A DNA stretch of 19,710 nucleotides from Chitinophaga pinensis (GCA_945889235.1 CAMDBK010000020.1:1-19710), one strand, 5' to 3'; shown: positions 7,196-15,273, counted from the first letter of the stretch. Notes: generated by a model not told the origin, from the letters alone. A program made the numbers and translations.

Positions 7196-9529
7196 TTAAA
7201 ACTCTACTCTGTATTTTAAAGCAGGCAGCAAGCCTAAATAAGAAATAGCCTTTATCTTTTGGTTATCCACATCATATTTGCGGGCAACTTCGTTGGGGCG
7301 GTTGGTCACATTCTGGATATCTAACTTTATTATCCATGCCCAGTGCGGTTTGTTTTTGCGGAATGAAACGCCTGCATCCACGCGGAAATAATTTGTAGCA
7401 TGATCGGTGTAGCCGTTGGTATAAATCTTTACTTCCTCGCCATTGGAAATGGTTTTGTCAATATCGTAAGGTGCATAACGCCTGCCACCACCCCAGAAAA
7501 TACGCATGTTGATACTGATGATGTCGGTTTTCTTTTTGCCAACGTTAAAATCTTTTCCGGCAGTAAGGTTGGTGATAAAATTTCCGTTAAAGCGTGTTGG
7601 TCCCCACACATTATTGCGCCCCATGTAAAGCGAATTGTATAGCGATACTGTGTGAAGCAAATACCATTTTCCGGCTAAACGTTTATCTAATGTAAACTCA
7701 ATTCCGTAATTTTTTCCGTGCCCGTTGTTTTGCAGTCGCATGCCCTGATAGGTATCATCTTCATTGATGGTGGAATAATATTTACTGCCTTTCATATCAA
7801 TAGGAACCATGTAGAGATACTGGAAATAAATTTCGGTTTTGAAGGTGAGTGTACTGGCAAGTTTGGTGGTGTAACCGGCAACGGCATGGAAGGCGCGGGT
7901 TAGTGTAAGTTGGGCATTTGTAAGGGTATCGCCTTTATAAGTAAAGGGCACCATGTAGGTTCCCAGGGGTTCCATGCGGCTGTGTAAACCTGCGCCCAGA
8001 CTGAACATATTTTTAGGTGTAAACTGCCAGGTAAGTCCAAGTCGTGGTTCGGGATAAAACGATTTGTTGAGCGCAAAATAACTGAAATGCATTCCCGAAA
8101 TAAGCGTGAGTTCTTCGGTGAAACGGTGTTTCCATTGCAGGTATGCCTGAGCGAAAGTTGTTGTTCCTACATACTTTTTATCTGTTTGCCAGTAAATATT
8201 CTGTTCGCGTTTTACAAAATTAAGTACGTTGTACAAGGCGCCTGCGCGAAATGCATTTTTTGCATTCAGTTTGTAGTTGAATTGCGTGGCTGCGCGGTAA
8301 TAATAATTTGAAACATCGTTGCGCCAGTATTCTTTGTATTGGCCGTTTTCCATTATCAGCCATTGCGCCACTACATCATATCCAGAAGCAGACACAACTG
8401 TTTTTAACCATGCTTTATCGTTGAAGAAAAAGGTGTGGGTAAGTCCGGTTGCGCCCATGTTATAACCGCTGAGATTACGCTCGTTGTAAGGAATTTTATT
8501 GTACACATCCTGCCCGTCTAATTTTGACCAGCTTAAACCGCCCACACCAAACACGGTAAATGTTCCCAGCTTTTTGGTGGGAAAGAAAAAGTTGTAGTTG
8601 ATATCCTGAAAACCGATGCGGATATCACCCGTTAATTTATAGCCGGTGGCTTCAATAATAGCGAGTGTTGAGTAGCGGTAATTAATAAGGTACGATGATT
8701 TTTTTCCTTTTACGAAGGGACCTTCTATGGCGGCTTCGGTTCCTAATGTTCCTAATTGCACAGCGTATTCGCGCCTTTCGTTATTACCTCTTTTCATGTG
8801 CAGGTCAAATACACCTGAGCTTGCATTGCCGTATTCTGCAGAAAATGCGCCTGTATAAAAATCGGATGCGCCCAGCACGTTATTACTTAATATGCTTACC
8901 GCTCCTCCGTTTCCGCCTTCGCCTGATAAGTGATTTGGATTTGGAATTTCAACGCCTTCCAGTTTCCAGAGCAAACCGCGGGGAGAGTTTCCGCGAATAA
9001 CTATTTCATTGAACAAATCATTTTGTGTGCTTACACCCGCGAATGACAAGGCAAGGCGCGCGGGGTCATCACCGGTGGCGGCAAACTTTCCGGTTTGTTC
9101 TACAGAGAAAGAGCGTGAGCTTACGGTGGCCATTTCGTTCACGGCTTCATTGCCTTCTTCACGTGATTTGATAACTACTTCATTCAGTTTCTTTACGGTT
9201 TCCTGAAGCATTATTTCCAGCACAATTTCTTTTCCTGAGCCCACTAAAACCTGTGAAAGAAATTGTTCTGTGTAACCAAGATAATTCACTTTTATATCGT
9301 GGCGACCTACCGGTACTTTTTCAAAACGGAAGTAGCCGTCTATATCGGTTGCGGTGCCCATAACGGGATTGAGTGTACTGATAGCAACCGTTGCTCCGGG
9401 CAGGCCTGCATGGCTTTCGGCATCCAGTACGCGACCGCGAATGGTTTGCGAAAATTCCTGCGAGTTAGCTGTATTAATGAACAGCCACGAGCAGAAAAAA
9501 GTGAAAAAAAGTTTAGTGCGGATTGCCAC
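7196..9529 (-). CDS. TonB-dependent outer-membrane receptor with N-terminal carboxypeptidase-like domain
   Basis: The 777-residue protein begins with a signal peptide (residues 1-23, ending NTANS). A CarbopepD_reg-type beta-sandwich follows at about 29-110 (IRGRVLDAESHAGLPGATVAI, then TDIDGYFRFEKVPVG). A plug domain comes next at about 145-250 (IVIRGNSPRGLLWKLEGVEIPN and AFSAEYGNASSGVFDL), then a beta barrel ending in the aromatic terminus YRVEF. Such receptors import bulky ligands across the outer membrane with TonB-ExbBD energy. The ligand cannot be told. There is no SusD-type partner beside it, so it is not a canonical SusCD pair. Length is shorter than typical SusC (about 1000) and closer to siderophore/OAR-type receptors. 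The start ATG fits the signal peptide. A TACTTTAG box (9549-9556 on the minus strand, one mismatch to consensus) is a possible -7 element. Confidence 0.92.
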   Translation of the reverse strand: MAIRTKLFFTFFCSWLFINTANSQEFSQTIRGRVLDAESHAGLPGATVAISTLNPVMGTATDIDGYFRFEKVPVGRHDIKVNYLGYTEQFLSQVLVGSGKEIVLEIMLQETVKKLNEVVIKSREEGNEAVNEMATVSSRSFSVEQTGKFAATGDDPARLALSFAGVSTQNDLFNEIVIRGNSPRGLLWKLEGVEIPNPNHLSGEGGNGGAVSILSNNVLGASDFYTGAFSAEYGNASSGVFDLHMKRGNNERREYAVQLGTLGTEAAIEGPFVKGKKSSYLINYRYSTLAIIEATGYKLTGDIRIGFQDINYNFFFPTKKLGTFTVFGVGGLSWSKLDGQDVYNKIPYNERNLSGYNMGATGLTHTFFFNDKAWLKTVVSASGYDVVAQWLIMENGQYKEYWRNDVSNYYYRAATQFNYKLNAKNAFRAGALYNVLNFVKREQNIYWQTDKKYVGTTTFAQAYLQWKHRFTEELTLISGMHFSYFALNKSFYPEPRLGLTWQFTPKNMFSLGAGLHSRMEPLGTYMVPFTYKGDTLTNAQLTLTRAFHAVAGYTTKLASTLTFKTEIYFQYLYMVPIDMKGSKYYSTINEDDTYQGMRLQNNGHGKNYGIEFTLDKRLAGKWYLLHTVSLYNSLYMGRNNVWGPTRFNGNFITNLTAGKDFNVGKKKTDIISINMRIFWGGGRRYAPYDIDKTISNGEEVKIYTNGYTDHATNYFRVDAGVSFRKNKPHWAWIIKLDIQNVTNRPNEVARKYDVDNQKIKAISYLGLLPALKYRVEF

Positions 9530-9564
9530 AGTTTTTTAAAAAGGGATGCTAAAGTACAATAAAA

Positions 9565-9580
9565 AAGGGCTGAAGCCCTT
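9565..9580 (-). terminator. Hairpin followed by a U tract, terminating the DUF1566/DinB unit
   Basis: On the minus strand AAGGGC-TTCA-GCCCTT is followed by TTTTATTG, a textbook intrinsic terminator. It lies between the second DinB-like gene and the receptor gene, so the receptor probably has its own promoter. Confidence 0.6.
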
Positions 9581-9604
9581 GATTAGTTTGAGACTTTTTT
9601 ATAC

Positions 9605-9624
9605 CCCCGACCTGAAGGTCGGGG
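9605..9624. repeat. Perfect 8-bp-stem palindrome, candidate dispersed element
   Basis: CCCCGACC, a TGAA loop and GGTCGGGG form a strong GC-rich hairpin five bases after the DinB-like stop. It has no U tract on the minus strand, but could act together with the hairpin at 9565-9580. The string looks like a common Bacteroidota intergenic palindrome (from memory). Confidence 0.6.
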
Positions 9625-9628
9625 CAAA

Positions 9629-10072
9629 TTATTGAAGCAACCTGCGCTGATAATTTATCTGCCCCAGGTGATAATTAAAATGCCCGTGGAAAAAGAAAAG
9701 CATTTCAACTACGCTGCGTTGTTTTCCCATAAATTCAATAGGAAAATTTTTCTGCAAATCTTCGTCAGTAAATTTTGAAAGCGTAGCGTTTAAAACTTCA
9801 ATTGCTTCATCAATTCCGGCAATTATTTTTTCGCTCGCAATATTTTTATCACCAAATTCTTTATCGCGTTCGCGCACATAGCCGGTGTTACCGAGTACTG
9901 CGCCAATAAAATGTTTGATGTTTCCGGTCAGGTGCAGGGCAAGGTTACCGGGTGAGTTTTTTACATCGCCTTGGGTGTGCCAAAGTTCTGTTTCGTTTTT
10001 GAAGAGTGCGATTTCTTCTTTCAGTTTGTTGAGGTCGCGGAGGTAGAGGTCAAGGATGGGCTGGGTGAGCAT
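9629..10072 (-). CDS. DinB-like (DinB/DUF1572-type) protein
   Basis: A 147-residue all-helical protein. A first histidine lies in NLALHLTGNIKHF (H47 and H54), and a C-terminal histidine cluster in FFFHGHFNYHLGQINYQRR (H129, H131, H135). This pattern matches the DinB_2/DUF1572 group of the DinB/YfiT metal-binding fold; the typical closing HLGQI is present. Reaction unknown; no signal peptide. It is only distantly similar to the other DinB-fold protein in the window (3115-3639), with different spacing, so the two are not a recent duplication. It starts 11 bases after the DUF1566 gene and is probably co-transcribed with it. The start ATG gives a normal family length. Confidence 0.8.
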   Translation of the reverse strand: MLTQPILDLYLRDLNKLKEEIALFKNETELWHTQGDVKNSPGNLALHLTGNIKHFIGAVLGNTGYVRERDKEFGDKNIASEKIIAGIDEAIEVLNATLSKFTDEDLQKNFPIEFMGKQRSVVEMLFFFHGHFNYHLGQINYQRRLLQ

Positions 10073-10083
10073 GGGGATAATAT

Positions 10084-10857
10084 TTAATATCTGCGAACTG
10101 CACGAACTCTCAAAGCTTCAGATTTATCATTTTCGTTTACAGCAAACCAAGCAAAACTTAGTTGCCAAGCTCTGTTATTATTAGAAGTACTCTCGTTAGA
10201 ACTCCAATACCAGTCGTCTTTAAATCCATTTAGTGAGCCCAGAATATTATTTACAATAAACGATGATTTGAAACAGTCTCTTAATTCCCATAAAGCAGGT
10301 AAATACCAATCATTAAAGCCACCACCACTATAACCATCACATAATAAAGCACCACTTGAGGTATGTCCGGGTTGAAATATAATTGCATTAGTATTAGCTT
10401 GGCCGTCAATAGAATTTTGCGCAGATGTGCCTATAAAAATTGATGTTACATTACTCCATTCTATTCCATTGCTTAAGTCAGTTAATGAAGCTATCAAACC
10501 ATGTTCAGTTCCTCCTTCTTTCCAAACTGAAACTACAATACCTCCGCCATAAAGTTCACCAACGTAATGAATAAAACCAGTTGTGTTTTGCTGGCAAAGT
10601 GCCTCTACCCAAATTATTCCATTGAAGTACCAAAATGAATTGGTGGTAATATCAAAAACTAACAACCCTGTAGCCGGGTTTGGTACAGCAAGTTTTTGAG
10701 TAGTGGTTAAACGTGGAGGTAAAAATCCTTTATCTGTAGCAGATAGATCAAGTAGGGCAGAGGCATCTGGAGTAATTGTTCCAATACCGAAATTATTTTG
10801 CGCAACAGCAAAGCTGATTTGAAAGAGGCAGGAGAAAACAAGTAATAGTTTTTTCAT
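10084..10857 (-). CDS. Exported DUF1566-domain protein with Bacteroidota surface-type N-terminus
   Basis: The 257-residue protein starts MKKLLLVFSCLFQISFAVAQ, a signal peptide. The next segment (NNFGIGTITPDASALLDLSATDKGFLPPRL to NPATGLLVFD and FWYFNGIIWVEA) is a repeat-type module often found at the N-terminus of large Bacteroidota surface proteins. The C-terminal half matches DUF1566 (Lcl_C): GLIASLTDLSNGIEWSN, NDWYLPALWELRDC (residues 182-195), DDWYWSSNES and the final LRVRAVRRY. DUF1566 proteins share features with C-type-lectin/FGE-like folds and are usually exported; binding partner is unknown. I preferred the ATG at 10857 over one ten codons upstream, since only the former starts directly at the signal peptide. 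No T9SS tail is present. A TATCTTTC box at 10874-10881 (minus strand, one mismatch) may be its -7 element. Confidence 0.75.
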   Translation of the reverse strand: MKKLLLVFSCLFQISFAVAQNNFGIGTITPDASALLDLSATDKGFLPPRLTTTQKLAVPNPATGLLVFDITTNSFWYFNGIIWVEALCQQNTTGFIHYVGELYGGGIVVSVWKEGGTEHGLIASLTDLSNGIEWSNVTSIFIGTSAQNSIDGQANTNAIIFQPGHTSSGALLCDGYSGGGFNDWYLPALWELRDCFKSSFIVNNILGSLNGFKDDWYWSSNESTSNNNRAWQLSFAWFAVNENDKSEALRVRAVRRY

Positions 10858-10901
10858 GGCTGTAGATTTTTCCGAAAGATAAAACATTCAGCTCAAATAT
10901 T

Positions 10902-10909
10902 TACCTTTG
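10902..10909 (+). promoter_or_regulatory. Candidate -7 box for the toxin-antitoxin operon
   Basis: TACCTTTG matches TAnnTTTG exactly and lies 21 bases before the antitoxin ATG. The divergent DUF1566 promoter candidate is within 30 bases, so antitoxin-type autoregulation could affect both. No clear -33 element is seen. Confidence 0.5.
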
Positions 10910-10930
10910 TTGCAAGCCAAATTAAACACC

Positions 10931-11146
10931 ATGAAACAGCTTACTATTAATATCCCCGATAATTTATATGCTTCGGTAGTAGAGTTATTCAAGCATATTC
11001 CGAAAGTTACCATACAGGAAGAAGCCGATTTTGAAATACCTGAATGGCAAAAGAAAATAGTTCGCGAGCGGGTAAAAAAGTTCAAAAAGAATCCGAAAAA
11101 AGTATTCACTCAAAAGCAAGTTGACAAATTAGTTAAACTTGGCTAA
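10931..11146 (+). CDS. Antitoxin of a ParE/RelE-type toxin-antitoxin pair
   Basis: The product is 71 residues, MKQLTINIPDNLYASVVELFKHIPKVTI followed by a charged C-terminal half (EADFEIPEWQKKIVRERVKKFKKNPKKVF). The N-terminal beta-alpha pattern is the kind used for dimerisation and DNA binding by small antitoxins. The Lys/Arg-rich tail would wrap the toxin. The identity rests chiefly on position: its TAA overlaps the toxin ATG by one base (TAATG), implying coupled translation. Expected role is to neutralise the toxin and repress its own promoter. An in-frame TTG eight codons upstream was rejected because the ATG fits the antitoxin N-terminus and the -7 box distance. I cannot name the antitoxin family with certainty. 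Confidence 0.72.
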   Translation: MKQLTINIPDNLYASVVELFKHIPKVTIQEEADFEIPEWQKKIVRERVKKFKKNPKKVFTQKQVDKLVKLG

Positions 11147-11445
11147 TGCACTATTATCTTACCGAAGAGGCTGTTGATGATTTGCAAAACGGAGTGCGCT
11201 GGTATAATAATCAGCAAGCCGGTTTGGGTAAACGGCTTTATTCAACAGCAGTACAAAACATAAAAGAAATTGCTCAAAGACCTTTGTCAGCAGCCTTGCG
11301 TTATGATGAGGTTCGCTGCTACCCTGTAAAGAAATTCCCCTACATGATTCATTTTCTTGTTCATGAAAACAGTATGATAGTTTTAGGCGTAATCAATACG
11401 TCATTAAATCCTGAAACAAACTGGCATATTCCAAGTGAGGTGTAA
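11146..11445 (+). CDS. ParE/RelE-superfamily toxin
   Basis: A 99-residue protein with the fold pattern of RelE/ParE toxins. It has an N-terminal strand (YYLTEEAVDDL), two helices carrying WYNNQQAGLGKRLYSTAVQNIKEIAQRP, and then strands RYDEVRCYPVKKFPYMIHFLVHENSMIVLGVINTSLNPETNW. The V-R-x-x-x-V-x-K-F-P-Y-M-I block is the conserved centre of the ParE-like subgroup (R57, K63, F64-P65-Y66). RelE members cut mRNA on the ribosome, while ParE members poison gyrase; the sequence alone does not decide which. It shares a TAATG junction with the antitoxin. Its stop lies five bases from the stop of the convergent alpha-galactosidase gene. Length is normal, with no sign of decay. Confidence 0.85.
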   Translation: MHYYLTEEAVDDLQNGVRWYNNQQAGLGKRLYSTAVQNIKEIAQRPLSAALRYDEVRCYPVKKFPYMIHFLVHENSMIVLGVINTSLNPETNWHIPSEV

Positions 11446-11450
11446 TATTT

Positions 11451-12971
11451 TTAATACCCCACCTTCGCCACAAACTTCTCCAATCTCAACACCACCGTTT
11501 CGTGTGGCTTTATAGTAAGTGAAATAGTTCCGCCTCCAACTAATTCACCCGTTTTACCGATGGCATCAGCTGCAAGAAGTCCGGCTTCTTTGTGTTGCCA
11601 GATATCGCGTGCCTGCCAGCTGCCTTCTATGTTCAGCATTTTGGTTGTAAGTTCAAACGATTTCTCCTCACCCGAAGAATTTAAAACTCCCACCGCCTTT
11701 TTTCCACCTTCCATATTTTTAAGATACACCCATATTTTTCCTGCCTTGTGTACCAGTTTTGCCTGCTTGCCCAATACATCCTGATTGATGGCAATCACTT
11801 CGGGGTTGGTAAGAATGTTCAAGGTAGCCTCATTCATTTTACCCAAGTTGCAACTGGATAAAAGTGGTGAGTTAAGCAAGCACCACATACTCATTTCACT
11901 TTGGTATTCGGTATCGTTCATGCCTTTGTACAAGCCCTTTGCTGAGGTGGCTTTGCCCGCTCCATAGTTGCCAACGGTCAGCATATCGGGGTCGTTCCAG
12001 TGCCCGGGACCAGCATATTTTTCCAAACCCTGCTGGCGTTTCAAAATCTTCATCACACTCATCATCCATAAATTTCCGCCAGTCCACACATCAAAAACAT
12101 CGGGTGTGGAACGCCAGTAACTTCCGCCTGCATCGGCAGCCCACAGCCAGGGTTTACGTACGCCCCATTCGCAAATACTAAACACAATACTGCGCCCTGA
12201 TTTTTTTAAAGCCGTCCCCATTTTGGTGTAGCGTTCAACAGCTGCTTTACGCGGTGCAGGTGCATAGCAGTAATCATATTTCAGTAAATCAATTCCCCAT
12301 TCGGCATACGTTTTTGCATCAATCTCTTCATAAGTATAACCGCCAAATCTTCTGCCGCAGGTCATGTTTCCCGCGCAGGAATAAATGCCCAGTTTCAAAC
12401 CTTTTGCGTGAACATAATCCGAAAGATAGTTCATGCCGTGCGGAAATTTTGCGGCATCCACAACGGGTTTTCCCTCAGCAGTGCGGACATCAGCATGCCA
12501 GTAATCATCAATGTTTATGTATTGATAACCCAAGTCGCGCATGCCCGTGCTTACCATAGCATCGGCAATTTCCATCAGCAGTTTTTCGTCAATCTCTGAA
12601 GCAAAAACATTCCAGCTGTTCCAGCCCATGGGCGGGGTTAGGCACAGCTTATCGCCAATCACAATTTTCAGTTCTTCTTCAGCAACACCTTTTTTATTTA
12701 CCGCTTCCACTGTTACTACATACTCACCGGCAACATCAATTTTTCCATTAATAATTCCGGTTGCGGCATCTAGCTTTAAACCTGCCGGTAAATTTTTTGC
12801 GCTGAAAGTTATCGGCCGTTCACCCGTTGCAGGAACTGTAAAAAGAAATTCAGTAGCGGGATAATTGCCCGTAATTTTTGCGCCCTGAAAAACTGGCGCA
12901 CCTTCAAAAAGGTTTTGTGCAAACAAAATAGAAGGGAGAAAAAGAAGGAGAGTAAGAATTTTTTTCATCAT
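11451..12971 (-). CDS. Exported GH27 alpha-galactosidase with N-terminal Ig-like domain
   Basis: A protein of about 506 residues that hydrolyses terminal alpha-galactosyl residues from oligosaccharides and polysaccharides, probably in the periplasm or outside. A signal peptide (KKILTLLLFLPSILFAQ) comes first. An Ig-like (He_PIG-type) domain follows at about 25-105 (LPAGLKLDAATGIINGKIDVAGEYVVTV). The GH27 barrel starts at LTPPMGWNSWN and contains YQYINIDDYW. The nucleophile is D233 (LLKYDYCY) and the acid/base D291 (YWRSTPDVFD, aligned with human GLA W226-D231). GHWNDPDML and VIAINQDVLGKQ are also conserved. The C-terminal part is the usual beta-sandwich. No T9SS tail is seen. Two consecutive ATGs (12971, 12968) are possible. 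A TACATTTG -7 box would put the start about 12 bases upstream, ruling out an upstream TTG. Confidence 0.93.
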   Translation of the reverse strand: MMKKILTLLLFLPSILFAQNLFEGAPVFQGAKITGNYPATEFLFTVPATGERPITFSAKNLPAGLKLDAATGIINGKIDVAGEYVVTVEAVNKKGVAEEELKIVIGDKLCLTPPMGWNSWNVFASEIDEKLLMEIADAMVSTGMRDLGYQYINIDDYWHADVRTAEGKPVVDAAKFPHGMNYLSDYVHAKGLKLGIYSCAGNMTCGRRFGGYTYEEIDAKTYAEWGIDLLKYDYCYAPAPRKAAVERYTKMGTALKKSGRSIVFSICEWGVRKPWLWAADAGGSYWRSTPDVFDVWTGGNLWMMSVMKILKRQQGLEKYAGPGHWNDPDMLTVGNYGAGKATSAKGLYKGMNDTEYQSEMSMWCLLNSPLLSSCNLGKMNEATLNILTNPEVIAINQDVLGKQAKLVHKAGKIWVYLKNMEGGKKAVGVLNSSGEEKSFELTTKMLNIEGSWQARDIWQHKEAGLLAADAIGKTGELVGGGTISLTIKPHETVVLRLEKFVAKVGY

Positions 12972-12986
12972 GAAATAGTTTTGCTG

Positions 12987-12994
12987 CAAATGTA
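12987..12994 (-). promoter_or_regulatory. Candidate -7 box for the alpha-galactosidase gene
   Basis: The minus strand reads TACATTTG, an exact TAnnTTTG match, 15 bases before the first ATG at 12971. A clear -33 TTG at standard spacing is not present. Confidence 0.45.
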
Positions 12995-13049
12995 TTCACA
13001 AACAGATTAAAGTTCTTTAACATTAATTAACGTATTTTAAGAATATTAC

Positions 13050-13120
13050 TATCTTCGCTCGCCTTAATAAAACGGGGCTAACCGCTTGTCGGACAAACAT
13101 TGCCGTCAAACGGGTTTAAC
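13050..13120 (+). promoter_or_regulatory. Upstream region of the metalloprotease pair: weak -7 box, dyad and direct repeat
   Basis: TATCTTCG at 13050-13057 has one mismatch to TAnnTTTG. Downstream, AAACGGGGCTAAC (13070-13082) and AAACGGGTTTAAC (13108-13120) form an 11/13 direct repeat, 38 bases apart start to start. Between them TTGTC-G-GACAA (13086-13096) is a perfect 5+5 dyad. If the -7 box is used, these sit in the 5' leader and could act as operator sites or RNA structure. This is inference from pattern only. Confidence 0.35.
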
Positions 13121-13144
13121 AAAACAATAACCCTGAATTCCAGA

Positions 13145-15268
13145 ATGAAATTGTCTTTTACCAAAATTTCCGCCCTCGCTTTTTCTATCTTTTTATTTGC
13201 GAATAATAGTAATGCCCAACAAATAAATCGTTGTGCAACCGATGAAAAAGTAACCAACCACTTAGCGGAAAATCCTGCGGCAGTCCAAAACTATTTTCAG
13301 CTCATTGAAAATGCGCGAACCATAAAACAAGAACGCGAAGCAGGGTTGAGAGGCGGAAGCGGTGTTCGTATTATTCCTGTTGTTTTTCACGTTATACATC
13401 AGGGCGGAACCGAAAATATTTCAAAAGCGCAGATAGAAGACCAGATACGCGTTTTGAATGAAGACTTCACCCGCACTAATGCCGATACCGTAAACACACG
13501 CGATATTTTTAAACCCGTTGCTGCAAATCCAAACATTAATTTCCATTTGGCGCAACTCGACCCGCAGGGAAATTGCACCGAAGGAATTACCCGCACCTAT
13601 TCTTCGCAAACCAATAATGCAGGCGACAATGTAAAAGCATTAAGCTGGTGGGACAACAATAAGTACCTGAATGTTTGGGTTGTAAAAAGTATTGCATCAG
13701 ATGGAACAACCGGAGGAATAACACTGGGCTATTCATCTCTTCCCGGCTTTGGCGGAGGAGGAAGTGATGGTATTGTTGTGCGTGCTGATTGTATAGGAAC
13801 CATAGAAAATGTGAATCAACAATTAGGCGGAACAGGAAGAACACTTACGCATGAAATCGGACATTATCTGGGCGAACTTCACACCTTTCAGGGTGGCTGC
13901 AATGCAACCTTCTTTGGTGAAAGTGTTGATGATACGCCTCCTGCTGCTGCAGCAAATTTCGGTTGCGACACAACGGTAAATTCCTGCACCAATGATAATC
14001 CTGATTTGCCCGACATGATTGAAAATTACATGGACTACGCAAACGATGAGTGCATGAATATGTTTACGCTCGGACAAAAAGATATTATGGATGCAACGCT
14101 GCAAAATACACGCGATGTGTTAATCTCTAATTCAAATCTTATTGCCACCGGAACGGATGGCAGTGCTGTTGTTCCCTGCGCACCTGTTGCAGATTTCTAC
14201 GCTAACAATACAATGGCTTGTATCAACGATAATGTAATCTTTACAGATGATTCATACAACGGAACTATTGATACACGTGCATGGAGTTTTCCTACAGGCA
14301 CCCCAGCAACTTCGGGCAGCGCATCACCCAGCGTGCAGTTTAGCACAGCCGGTTTTCACAACGTATCACTTACCGTTACCAACACACAGGGCAGTGATTC
14401 AAAAACGGTGAACTCGTATATTTATGTTAGTCCGGCAACCGCTGCAACAAACGACTGGCATTTTTATGAAGATTTTGAAGCCACTAATGCCAACAACGAA
14501 TGGCTTGTATTCAATGACGGAGATGTTACCACAACCTGGCAGCAGGTTTCAACCGCAGCCTACTCCGGAGCAAAAAGCATGAAAATAAGTAACTACAGTG
14601 GCAACACAGATGGTGCAATTGATAACCTGATATTGCAATCCATTGACCTTACAGCTATCGCAGGTAGTCCATCACTTCGATTTAAAATTGCAAATGCACA
14701 ACGCCCGGGCACACAATTTTCTTCTGCAAGTGAAGACAAGTTGCGTGTTCTTGTTTCAACCAATTGCGGAAAAACATGGCAGCAACGCTATACTAAAGCA
14801 GGCGCAAATCTTGCAACAGCCGGAACTTCTAACTCATCATTTACACCCAACTCACAAAGTCAGTGGCGCGAAGAAGTTGTAAATCTTGCAAGCTTTGCTT
14901 CACAAAGTAAAGTGCTTATTAAGTTTGAAGCCACCAGCAATGAAGGCAATAACCTTTACTTGGACGACATCAACATTACCGGTCCTGTGGGAGTTGAAGA
15001 AATTATTCCTGAAAGTAGTTTCAGTGTTTTTCCAAATCCTTCAGACAATGCGGTTAATGTAAATTTCAATCTCAATTCAGATGAACAGGTTGAACTTTCA
15101 ATAAATGATATTACAGGCAAAAACATCAAAACTTTTATCAATTCAAAGTTGAACAAAGGCACACATTCAATCGTTATAAATAAAAGCGAAGTGAATGCTT
15201 CAGGAATTTATTTACTCAATTTAAAAACAAACAATTCAATTATCGTTCGCAAAATTTTATTTTTCTAA
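13145..15268 (+). CDS. Secreted M43-family zinc metalloprotease with PKD, adhesin-type and T9SS C-terminal domains
   Basis: The 707-residue protein has a signal peptide (MKLSFTKISALAFSIFLFANNSNAQ). A catalytic domain spans about 70-335, with HEIGHYLGELH at 236-246 (the HExxHxxGxxH zinc motif of M43/pappalysin-cytophagalysin enzymes) and a Met-turn in IENYMDYAND (M296). A PKD domain spans about 347-430 (VIFTDDSYNG, then FSTAGFHNVSLTVTN). A jelly-roll or cleaved-adhesin-type domain spans about 437-617 (FYEDFEATNANNEW, LRVLVSTNCGKTWQ, NLYLDDINITG). A type A T9SS sorting domain covers about 625-707 (FSVFPNPSDN, INDITGKNI, SGIYLLNL, end IIVRKILFF). It is expected to cross the outer membrane by T9SS and act extracellularly. 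The ATG at 13145 gives the signal peptide; an upstream TTG was rejected. It is the first of two tandem paralogues. Confidence 0.92.
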   Translation: MKLSFTKISALAFSIFLFANNSNAQQINRCATDEKVTNHLAENPAAVQNYFQLIENARTIKQEREAGLRGGSGVRIIPVVFHVIHQGGTENISKAQIEDQIRVLNEDFTRTNADTVNTRDIFKPVAANPNINFHLAQLDPQGNCTEGITRTYSSQTNNAGDNVKALSWWDNNKYLNVWVVKSIASDGTTGGITLGYSSLPGFGGGGSDGIVVRADCIGTIENVNQQLGGTGRTLTHEIGHYLGELHTFQGGCNATFFGESVDDTPPAAAANFGCDTTVNSCTNDNPDLPDMIENYMDYANDECMNMFTLGQKDIMDATLQNTRDVLISNSNLIATGTDGSAVVPCAPVADFYANNTMACINDNVIFTDDSYNGTIDTRAWSFPTGTPATSGSASPSVQFSTAGFHNVSLTVTNTQGSDSKTVNSYIYVSPATAATNDWHFYEDFEATNANNEWLVFNDGDVTTTWQQVSTAAYSGAKSMKISNYSGNTDGAIDNLILQSIDLTAIAGSPSLRFKIANAQRPGTQFSSASEDKLRVLVSTNCGKTWQQRYTKAGANLATAGTSNSSFTPNSQSQWREEVVNLASFASQSKVLIKFEATSNEGNNLYLDDINITGPVGVEEIIPESSFSVFPNPSDNAVNVNFNLNSDEQVELSINDITGKNIKTFINSKLNKGTHSIVINKSEVNASGIYLLNLKTNNSIIVRKILFF

Positions 15269-15273
15269 ATCAC

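Noticed and set aside
7196..9529. SusC of a polysaccharide utilisation locus
   Set aside because: Too short for typical SusC and no SusD-like gene on either side.
13100..13144. Upstream TTG start for the first metalloprotease
   Set aside because: ATG 13145 begins directly at the signal peptide.
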